NCBI GenBank assembly: GCA_023135995.1
Contig: JAGLRY010000268.1
Span: 1-7,376 of the forward strand
DNA length: 7,376 nt
DNA from: Candidatus Aminicenantota bacterium
Lineage (GTDB): Bacteria; Acidobacteriota; Aminicenantia; Aminicenantales; Aminicenantaceae
Reading direction: 5' to 3'
Under the pieces are notes generated by a model. That model was not told where the DNA came from. It did not search any database and was given only the letters and a program-made list of their open reading frames with translations. Shown here piece after piece: positions 1 through 5,737 of this stretch. Position numbers and translations under genes: made by a program. Position 1 is the stretch's first letter. Every line of letters starts with the position of its first letter.

Positions 1-7
1 AAAAAAA

Positions 8-2167
8 CTAGAATGTGGCCCTGTGGACGCCGACATTACCCTTTGCATCTTCAACTTTGACTGTGACCATATTGTCAAAATCGCGAGGAAGAGTCACACT
101 GAAGTTGAAGCCTTCCTCCCTTGAATCACAAATCCCATCCGTCGGAAAAACGATCCGCCAATTGTTGGGCCGCACAAGAAATTTGACTTCTTTAATATGT
201 GAAAACGAATCTGAAGCTGTAAAACTCACTTTAACCGTATTCCTTTCTCTCACAGCTTGGAAATTTCGAATAATCGGGAGTGAATTATCGATCACAAGCG
301 GACGACTGACCTTTTCGGTCTGAAGCTCGATACCCAGGGGATTTGAGGGTTTGTCTTGCGCTTCAACTCTGATGAAATAAATCCCATCGGGAAACGAGAG
401 GGTATCAAAGGCAAAAATCTTTTCTTCCCAGTTTCTCTTCAAGTAACGCCACTGACTCTCGTTTTCGTTCCGAATGGCGATAGAATAGACAAGCATATCT
501 CCATTCTCATCAACGGCGTGCCATACCACGGTCTGATATCCCTTCCTTTCGGCTTTTTTCGAGACAGCATAACTCATGGTCTTATCCTTGTTTTTTGCCT
601 TTTCTGTAATATCCTGCTCTGCACCCTGAATCTGTTCTTTCTGAACCGGCAGCTTTAAAAAAACCTCATTAGCTGGAAGGAGATCGACACGCGAGATGAT
701 CGGCGCCAAGTTTGTCTGTAAATAGAAAAGCGAGACCTTCTGCAGACGGGGAGAGATTTTGCCGGATTGTGATTTGAAAATGACTTTGAACTGCAAATAC
801 CTCGCTCTGGGATTCAAGATCTGCTCCCCTTCAATCTTTTGATAAGGAGGAGACCAATCACTCCATGTCTGGCTCGGCTCGCTGGAGTTTCCGCTCCGTG
901 TCTGAAACTGGAGCGTCGTCCCAGAAGGTAAAACAGCTCTCCATTCGATCCTTCCCCAGGAGGCCAGAGTTTTTGCATCAAACACACGGCTGGAGTACTC
1001 CCCCTCAAAGCGCTGTTCTGCAGATATGATACTCAGATTGGAAGGATTGTTGGACAGAGTGTATATTCCCGAGCCATGAGGTTGAAGCAGGTAAATCTGC
1101 TCAGCTTGTTTTTGAACGATCAGGGAAACTTTCTCATCGCGGTCAATGGCATAAACTCTTCCCTTATTGCCCGTTCCAAAGATCAGCTCTTTCTTTATCT
1201 CATTCCAAAAAAGGGAATAGATCATTTCCTCAGGAGAACTCCAGAGTCTCTTCGCAATCCCCTTAGAATTGACTTTAAAAAGAGTGCTGGGTTGTTTCTG
1301 GAGCGGTGACTGCACATCTTGAGTGCTCGTGCCAGAAGGAGTGACTGTGACAGAGACCTCGGCATCTATCCTGGCTGAAACCGGCGGCTTTGTCTCCACC
1401 TTGGGTTTTATGGATCTGCCCCCGGCTGCCGCATAGATATTCCCAGCCCGATCCAGAGCGATACTCTTGATCTCTTCAAAGGGAGACTCAAACAGGATAG
1501 AGGCCCTTCTTTGTGGAGAAATACGGTAAAGGCGACCTTTTCCGCCGCTTCCAGCGTACAATCCTCCATTCCGGTTCATCTCTAAACACAGAATGTGGTT
1601 TTCTTCAGAATCTAAAAATTTCTGGCCTTCACCACGCTTGCTGATCGCGTAGATCCCCCCACTCTCACCGACCGCGGCCAGCAGGACTCCCCTCTCATCG
1701 AATTTCAAGTCCCAGATGTATCGTTCTTGAGGATTAAAAAAAGGTTTCCCTTTACTCTGGGCAGTTATTTTATAGATCTTTCCGTTCGGGGAACTTCCTG
1801 CATAGAGGTTTCCCTTAGAGTCTTGAGCCAGACAAAATATATCCTGCTCGGGAACTTTGTAATACAATTCGAATTGACCCGCATTATTCTTTCTGTAGAT
1901 CTTTCCGTCATGGCCGGTTCCAAGATAAACCGTTCCACCCTCTGTGACAAGAATGGACAAAAAGAACTCTTCCGCAGGGGCTTCCATCGTTTGTTCTTTT
2001 GGAGAAAGAGACAGAACACCATCATAAGTAACAGATATGCCCTCGAATTCTCCATTCAAATAGTCATTTATATTCCGGAGTTCCCATCGTTGCGGCTGAA
2101 CAGCCAATAAAAACAGCGCCATGACCATCACAACTGAACAAACACCTGCAACGAAGACCTTTTTCAT
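8..2167 (-). CDS. Secreted beta-propeller protein with jelly-roll-like and Ig-like C-terminal domains
   Basis: This is a 719-residue exported protein of unknown function. Residues 1-23 form a basic start plus a hydrophobic segment (signal peptide or membrane anchor). Residues about 65-380 contain at least six repeats of the pattern G-x-[LIV]-Y-x-G-[ST]-x-x-x-G-x-[IL]-Y (near 78-91, 119-132, 160-173, 201-214, 242-297, 326-339), as in NHL/YWTD-type propeller blades. A Thr/Ser/Pro-rich insert (251-294) splits the fifth blade. Residues 387-485 look like a jelly-roll carbohydrate-binding-type domain (WGRIEW, LQFQTRSGN, TWSDWS, ARYLQFKV). A Lys/Gln-rich linker at 505-543 leads to Ig/Fn3-like strands (544-719; VDENGD, FPDGIYFIRVEAQD, VIDNSLPIIRNF). 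A GAGGAG Shine-Dalgarno at 2176-2181, 8 nt upstream, supports the ATG start. The gene lies 67 bp behind the S55-like gene with no visible terminator between, so cotranscription is likely. No catalytic motif is recognised. The gene is sure, the fold likely, the function unknown. Confidence 0.85.
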   Translation of the reverse strand: MKKVFVAGVCSVVMVMALFLLAVQPQRWELRNINDYLNGEFEGISVTYDGVLSLSPKEQTMEAPAEEFFLSILVTEGGTVYLGTGHDGKIYRKNNAGQFELYYKVPEQDIFCLAQDSKGNLYAGSSPNGKIYKITAQSKGKPFFNPQERYIWDLKFDERGVLLAAVGESGGIYAISKRGEGQKFLDSEENHILCLEMNRNGGLYAGSGGKGRLYRISPQRRASILFESPFEEIKSIALDRAGNIYAAAGGRSIKPKVETKPPVSARIDAEVSVTVTPSGTSTQDVQSPLQKQPSTLFKVNSKGIAKRLWSSPEEMIYSLFWNEIKKELIFGTGNKGRVYAIDRDEKVSLIVQKQAEQIYLLQPHGSGIYTLSNNPSNLSIISAEQRFEGEYSSRVFDAKTLASWGRIEWRAVLPSGTTLQFQTRSGNSSEPSQTWSDWSPPYQKIEGEQILNPRARYLQFKVIFKSQSGKISPRLQKVSLFYLQTNLAPIISRVDLLPANEVFLKLPVQKEQIQGAEQDITEKAKNKDKTMSYAVSKKAERKGYQTVVWHAVDENGDMLVYSIAIRNENESQWRYLKRNWEEKIFAFDTLSFPDGIYFIRVEAQDKPSNPLGIELQTEKVSRPLVIDNSLPIIRNFQAVRERNTVKVSFTASDSFSHIKEVKFLVRPNNWRIVFPTDGICDSREEGFNFSVTLPRDFDNMVTVKVEDAKGNVGVHRATF

Positions 2168-2175
2168 ATTTTCAA

Positions 2176-2181
2176 CTCCTC
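2176..2181 (-). promoter_or_regulatory. Shine-Dalgarno of the propeller gene
   Basis: GAGGAG on the minus strand, 8 nt before the ATG at 2167. The second gene of this unit therefore has a normal leader, whereas the first gene (start 4040) has none. Confidence 0.7.
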
Positions 2182-2234
2182 TATCTTCCTAAAAAACGGA
2201 ACTTGATTTTTCACCATATAGATTTTGAAACATG

Positions 2235-4040
2235 TTATTTTACTTTTATCGGTATAAGAGTGGCCCCTCTGAAAACAAAAGGGACAGGCTGCTGTAACTG
2301 CCCAAGTGTCGATTGGTCCAACTCGGTGGGAGACGACGATGCCGCTCGAGGAGATGCAAACATAGATTTCATGCTTGGCGGCAAGTTCGGCATCTCCTCT
2401 CCCCTGAGAAAGAGGCCGGGCTTGGATGCCAGGATCTTGAAATAAATCCGGTTATTCTTCCTCAGGTTATTGAGCAATCGGATCACATGCTCGATATTTC
2501 TGGGTGTAAACGGCTGTCTCTTATACTGGTTCGCTTCCAGCTGCTGCAAAGACGCAGCATCTGCGATGACGAGATAAAATTCTGAACCCTTGGGCAAATT
2601 GGGGACAGGGATACCCCCCTCCCACATCGCACTCTCTCCCCTAAAGCTTCGGGTATAGACCTTTATTCGGATAATCTCCCCCGGAGAGACATCGTACTTA
2701 TCGAGCCAGACTTTTTCCAGCTGTGCATACTTGACATCTTCGGTAGGTGTGATCGTAAGATCGATCCGGTGAATAGAGAGATCTTGGAATTCATTACTCA
2801 TTAAGAAGAAAACAACGGCGGCGACAAGGCTCGACAGGTTTGTGCTGGCCATATCAAAACTCCCGGAGAATAGATCTTCCAGATGCACGCTCATCCCGTT
2901 GTCCAAGTAGACATCCCCGCTGAACTCGAGAGAGAGGTCGCCGATGGCTCTTTCCTCACTCAGGATGAGACTTGAAACCACCATATTAACCAAAGCGGGA
3001 GTCAGGATCTTATCGTCTGTAAGATTGACACTGTACTTTTTCTCCTTTTCGCCCGTTTTCATTGTGATATTCAGGGGGATAAGATCGGGCACTTGGCCGA
3101 TCTCCCCATACAGTCCGGACATACGATCTTGTGAGAACTTACCCACCGGGATCTCTGAACCCGTGAGTTTGTGCGAAACATCGAGCTTGGGGACGATCGT
3201 CATAACATCCGCTTTGGTCATGGTGTAGCCGACAGTACCCAAATTGAACCAAGGGTGACCCCATGCCAAGACCTTGTTCCCGTCCACATAGGTGACAGTC
3301 CCTACGGCAGACATGTTGAGGTCCCCCGTGACGAGTTGCGCACCGACCGAATCTCCTCCCTTTAAAGTCAGGTCAGGAATTGTGATTTCCTCTTGAGATT
3401 GACCGGAGATACTGACACTCATCGGAGAAAAGCCCAGCTTTGAAAAAAAGTGTTTCGCCTTTTCAAAAACGCGGGGAGAAAAACCGCTAAAGACGAGGGG
3501 TACACTGATGGGCGTGAACGTACGGTCTCCGCTGATAATGGACGGATCTTTGTAAAAATAGGACTCGTAAATTTCGAACAGTTCGTTCAAAGGGAGATGT
3601 TTTTTGATCGGGATCTGTGGCGCAAAAGAAGACTTTGCAGGTTCCTTTTCTGGGATCGCCATCATCTCACCGATCGGAGTGACAAGTGCTAGAGGTTCTT
3701 TCACAAAGGCGCCAAGACTGTAAGATAATGCCCCGATCAATTTGCCATCGATATAGATCGGGCTTCCACTCATGCCTTGGATCACTCCCGCGCCCTCTAT
3801 ACCTTTGCCGCCGATCCTCACGACGATCAAATCCTTCTTTGGCTGAATATTCCGCATGACACCCAGAATCTCAACGTCAAATTCTTCGATAGTATCGCCG
3901 AGAAAGACACTCCGGCCCTTCCCCTTCATGCCTGCCTCTATCTGGTCAACCGGAAGAATATTTTGACCGCCTTCCAGACTTGTTAAAGACAAACCTTGAA
4001 CCAGGACAAAAACCACAGTTAGTATTCGTATTATTCTCAT
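2235..4040 (-). CDS. Exported SpoIVB-like peptidase S55 domain protein
   Basis: This is a 601-residue protein with an N-terminal signal peptide (about residues 1-22). Residues 26-130 carry the Ser half of an S55 domain: EFDVEILGV (53-61), then GVIQGMSGSPIYIDGKLIGA (85-104), with candidate nucleophile Ser91. Residues 240-325 carry the His half: GTVTYVDG (247-254), WGHPW with candidate His262, and a FSQDR...GEIG motif (302-315). In B. subtilis SpoIVB the His half precedes the Ser half, so the order here is permuted. SpoIVB itself cleaves SpoIVFA in sporulation; nothing in this window suggests sporulation, so the substrate is unknown. Residues 425-600 form a beta-rich C-terminal region (LDKYDVSPGEIIRIKVYTRSFRGE) with no family I can name. 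The ATG start is fixed by an in-frame TAA at 4047-4049 just upstream and by the promoter described separately. There is no Shine-Dalgarno. The gene probably heads a unit with the propeller gene. Proteolytic activity is inferred, not shown. Confidence 0.88.
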   Translation of the reverse strand: MRIIRILTVVFVLVQGLSLTSLEGGQNILPVDQIEAGMKGKGRSVFLGDTIEEFDVEILGVMRNIQPKKDLIVVRIGGKGIEGAGVIQGMSGSPIYIDGKLIGALSYSLGAFVKEPLALVTPIGEMMAIPEKEPAKSSFAPQIPIKKHLPLNELFEIYESYFYKDPSIISGDRTFTPISVPLVFSGFSPRVFEKAKHFFSKLGFSPMSVSISGQSQEEITIPDLTLKGGDSVGAQLVTGDLNMSAVGTVTYVDGNKVLAWGHPWFNLGTVGYTMTKADVMTIVPKLDVSHKLTGSEIPVGKFSQDRMSGLYGEIGQVPDLIPLNITMKTGEKEKKYSVNLTDDKILTPALVNMVVSSLILSEERAIGDLSLEFSGDVYLDNGMSVHLEDLFSGSFDMASTNLSSLVAAVVFFLMSNEFQDLSIHRIDLTITPTEDVKYAQLEKVWLDKYDVSPGEIIRIKVYTRSFRGESAMWEGGIPVPNLPKGSEFYLVIADAASLQQLEANQYKRQPFTPRNIEHVIRLLNNLRKNNRIYFKILASKPGLFLRGEEMPNLPPSMKSMFASPRAASSSPTELDQSTLGQLQQPVPFVFRGATLIPIKVK

Positions 4041-4047
4041 CTTATTT

Positions 4048-4077
4048 ATTATACTCTTTCTTGATTGACTTTGTCAG
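4048..4077 (-). promoter_or_regulatory. Sigma70-type promoter of the S55-like gene, leaderless arrangement
   Basis: On the minus strand, CTGACA (4077 to 4072) is followed by an 18-bp spacer and a perfect TATAAT (4053 to 4048). The ATG at 4040 begins after only 7 further bases (AAATAAG), so the expected transcription start falls on or next to the start codon. No purine-rich ribosome site can fit. Confidence 0.65.
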
Positions 4078-4164
4078 TTAATCTGAATTATTCATAAAAG
4101 CTGCCGACACATTTATTCAAAAAATCACTCGCTATTTTTATGTCTGCATCTTTTACCCTTCGGG

Positions 4165-4191
4165 CGAACCGATCTCACAGCATCGGCTTCG
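4165..4191 (+). repeat. Hairpin 1 of GC-rich intergenic block
   Basis: CGAACCGAT (4165-4173) pairs with ATCGG-C-TTCG (4182-4191) through nine base pairs with one bulged C at 4187 and an 8-nt loop. Two G-U pairs (G4164-T4192, G4163-T4193) could extend it in plus-strand RNA. Confidence 0.5.
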
Positions 4192-4201
4192 TTGCAGCTC
4201 G

Positions 4202-4250
4202 GGTTAGGTTGGGTCGGCTCGCAGCAGTCCACTACCGACCCGACCTAACC
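4202..4250 (+). repeat. Hairpin 2 of GC-rich intergenic block (16-bp arms)
   Basis: GGTTAGGTTGGGTCGG (4202-4217) is complementary to CCGACCCGACCTAACC (4235-4250) at 15 of 16 positions. The remaining position (T4210 opposite G4242) is a G-U wobble in plus-strand RNA but an A-C mismatch in minus-strand RNA. The loop is 17 nt (4218-4234). This is the most stable structure in the region. It lacks a T-run, so it is not a typical intrinsic terminator. Confidence 0.75.
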
Positions 4251-4265
4251 AACCAAACTTCGTGA

Positions 4266-4306
4266 GCCACTTCCTCCACCTTATTGTCAGGGTGGGGTGG
4301 GGTGGC
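4266..4306 (+). repeat. Hairpin 3 of GC-rich intergenic block
   Basis: Bases 4266-4282 can pair with 4289-4306 in plus-strand RNA: 17 pairs, one bulge at T4298 and a 6-nt loop. Four of the pairs (T4271-G4301, T4272-G4300, T4275-G4296, T4281-G4290) are G-U wobbles that would be A-C mismatches on the other strand. The pairing therefore only works well for a plus-strand transcript. Confidence 0.5.
4290..4305 (+). other. G-run with G-quadruplex potential
   Basis: The pattern is GGG-T-GGGG-T-GGGG-T-GG. It has four tracts of at least two G with single-base loops, enough for a two-tier quadruplex, but one G short of a full three-tier one. It overlaps the 3' arm of hairpin 3, so the two structures would exclude each other. 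Confidence 0.4.
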
Positions 4307-4439
4307 CTCGATCCGTGAATAATCCATCTTTAGAGAATTTTGTCGATTTAGCCATGTATTAAATTGACAAGATAATCAAGATATTAATAACCTTGGTTAC
4401 GGAATTATCGTTCCAATTATCTATCGTTAATAATCCAGA

Positions 4440-5624
4440 CTATTTAATAATGCCCAGCAATTTGCCACATTTTTCGAAACTTCCCAGGACATAATCCAAC
4501 TCATCATCCGTATGCGTGGCAGAATAGCTTGTCCTGATGAGGCTTTGATCTTTGGGGACAGCAGGATGGATCACAGGATTCGTAAAAATCCCATCTTCTC
4601 GTAGCAATTTCCACAGCATGAACGTCAGCTCATCGTTGCCGATGATAACTGGAATGATCGGGGTCTCTGTGGGGCCGGTTTCATAGCCCATATCCTGAAA
4701 CCTGGTTCTCATTTTACCCGTGATCTGCCACAGTTTCTCTCTCCGCTCGGGTTCTGATTCGACGATATCGAGAGTGGCAAGCACAGTTGCCACCGAGGCG
4801 GGAGTTATGCTTGCGCTGAAAATAAGCGCTCTGGAATGATGTTTGACATAGGAGATGACTTTTTTCTCCCCAGCGACAAAACCACCTAGAGCGGCAAACG
4901 ATTTACTAAATGTCCCCATGATCAAGTCTATATCCTCCTCCACTCCAAAGTGTTCTGCTGTTCCTCGGCCATTTTTTCCCATAACACCGACACCATGAGC
5001 ATCATCCACCATGATTTTTGTCCCGTATTTTTTCCCCAACTTGACGACTTCTGGGAGGTTTGTCAAATCGCCTTCCATGCTGAAGACACCATCCACAACG
5101 ATTAACTTGCCAGCTGAATCATCCAATGAACTCAAGGTTTTCTCTAAATCTTCCATATCATTGTGTTTAAACTTGTGGACTTCTCCATAGGAGAGACGAC
5201 ATGCATCCACGATGCTAGCATGCACCATCTTATCTGTGATGACCGCATCTCCTCGGCTCAGAAGAGTAGAGATTACACCTTGGTTAGTCTGAAACCCTGT
5301 GCTAAAAGTGAGAACGGCTTCTTTATTCATAAACTTGGCCAGTCTATCTTCCAACTCGACATGGAGATCCAGTGTTCCGTTCAAAAAACGGGAGCCACAA
5401 GTAGCCACACCGTATTTATCCACAGCCTCCTGTGCTGCTTTCATCACTTTCGGATGATCGAGTAATCCCAAGTAGTTATTGGATCCCACCATGATCATCT
5501 CTTTGCCATCGACTTTGACCTTATTTCCTTTCACTTCCTGGATCGGTGTAAAATAGGGATAGAACCCCATGGCCATAGCCTCTTCAGCGCGTGTGAAGTT
5601 GTAACATTTTTCAAATAGGTTCAC
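4440..5624 (-). CDS. spt: Serine palmitoyltransferase (PLP-dependent alpha-oxoamine synthase family)
   Basis: This 394-residue enzyme belongs to the fold-type I alpha-oxoamine synthase family at its usual length. The predicted reaction is condensation of L-serine with a long-chain acyl thioester to 3-ketosphinganine, the first step of sphingolipid synthesis, in the cytoplasm. Visible family features are GSNNYLG (47-53), GSRFLNGT (77-84), His135 that stacks on PLP (VHAS), VDGVFSMEGD (177-186), VDDAH with Asp207 and His210, the PLP lysine Lys241 in GTFSKS, and Arg364 as likely carboxylate ligand. GTFSKS rather than the GTxGKA form, and GSRFLNGTLD, favour serine palmitoyltransferase over BioF or KBL. 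From memory it runs closely parallel to the Bacteroides enzyme (YPYF start region, GSRFLNGTLD, FKHNDM, EGDL-NLPE). The start is GTG at 5622-5624, with AAGGAGG at 5630-5636 and a 5-nt gap. The divergent neighbour is a reductase that fits the next steps. No biotin genes are nearby. BioF remains the main alternative. Confidence 0.82.
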   Translation of the reverse strand: MNLFEKCYNFTRAEEAMAMGFYPYFTPIQEVKGNKVKVDGKEMIMVGSNNYLGLLDHPKVMKAAQEAVDKYGVATCGSRFLNGTLDLHVELEDRLAKFMNKEAVLTFSTGFQTNQGVISTLLSRGDAVITDKMVHASIVDACRLSYGEVHKFKHNDMEDLEKTLSSLDDSAGKLIVVDGVFSMEGDLTNLPEVVKLGKKYGTKIMVDDAHGVGVMGKNGRGTAEHFGVEEDIDLIMGTFSKSFAALGGFVAGEKKVISYVKHHSRALIFSASITPASVATVLATLDIVESEPERREKLWQITGKMRTRFQDMGYETGPTETPIIPVIIGNDELTFMLWKLLREDGIFTNPVIHPAVPKDQSLIRTSYSATHTDDELDYVLGSFEKCGKLLGIIK

Positions 5625-5629
5625 TATTC

Positions 5630-5636
5630 CCTCCTT
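5630..5636 (-). promoter_or_regulatory. Strong Shine-Dalgarno deciding the GTG start
   Basis: AAGGAGG on the minus strand, 5 nt before GTG at 5624. It supports the GTG over the internal Met codons at residues 17 and 19. I saw no convincing -35/-10 pair for this gene; the best -10 candidate is TTTAAT (5656 to 5651), without a matching -35. Confidence 0.75.
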
Positions 5637-5701
5637 TCCTGGGAATATTCATTAAAGATACGTGTGTTAACAACATTTTTCTAGCCCTGCATGCACTCGG
5701 T

Positions 5702-5730
5702 TTGACCGCAGAGGACTATTCTTTTACAAT
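5702..5730 (+). promoter_or_regulatory. Sigma70-type promoter of the reductase gene, leaderless arrangement
   Basis: TTGACC (5702-5707), a 17-bp spacer, then TACAAT (5725-5730): five of six consensus bases in each hexamer and ideal spacing. The GTG start at 5738 follows after 7 bases (CTAAATC), so transcription should begin at or one base from the start codon. This is the same geometry as the promoter at 4048-4077. Confidence 0.65.
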
Positions 5731-5737
5731 CTAAATC

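Larger units (their letters stand above)
4041..4439. other. Non-coding region with promoter and hairpin cluster
   Basis: This 399-bp gap separates two minus-strand genes and contains no credible ORF. The part next to 4040 holds the S55-gene promoter and is AT-rich to about 4150. A GC-rich block at 4160-4310 contains three consecutive hairpins and a G-run. From 4316 to 4439 it is AT-rich again, with only a small TAACC/GGTTA palindrome (4388-4399). No classic stem-plus-T-run terminator is visible downstream of the transferase gene that ends at 4440. An 8-base inverted match (ATTATTCA at 4087-4094, TGAATAAT at 4316-4323) brackets the GC-rich block, and may be chance. A weak plus-strand promoter-like pair, TTGTCA (4071-4076) and CATAAA (4093-4098) with a 16-bp spacer, lies in front of the hairpins. 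Confidence 0.6.
5625..5737. other. Divergent intergenic region between transferase and reductase genes
   Basis: This 113-bp gap serves both genes. It contains the reductase promoter and two perfect 8-bp palindromes, TGTTAACA (5665-5672) and TGCATGCA (5688-5695). The second ends 6 bp before the reductase -35 element. Either could be a half of a regulator site, but 8-bp palindromes are common by chance. Confidence 0.35.

Noticed and set aside
15..2110. Plus-strand ORFs opposite the propeller gene (for example 15-323, 356-658, 1727-2110)
   Set aside because: They lie wholly inside a well-supported 719-residue gene on the other strand, have no recognisable motifs, and look like antisense readings of repetitive propeller codons.
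2203..3986. Plus-strand ORFs opposite the S55-like gene (such as 2313-2585, 3450-3692, 3777-3986)
   Set aside because: Antisense shadows of a gene with clear family motifs. No ribosome sites or domain signatures of their own.
4202..4250. Hairpin 2 as an intrinsic terminator of the transferase gene
   Set aside because: It is about 190 bp past the stop codon, has no T-run on the minus strand, and pairs worse in minus-strand RNA than in plus-strand RNA.
5163..5465. Plus-strand ORF inside the transferase gene
   Set aside because: It is the complement of conserved family sequence (His135 to GSRFLNGT region) and carries no sign of being coding.
4440..5624. Calling this gene bioF or kbl
   Set aside because: GTFSKS around the PLP lysine and GSRFLNGTLD fit serine palmitoyltransferase better. 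There are no biotin genes nearby, and no threonine dehydrogenase, which usually neighbours kbl. The possibility is not fully excluded.
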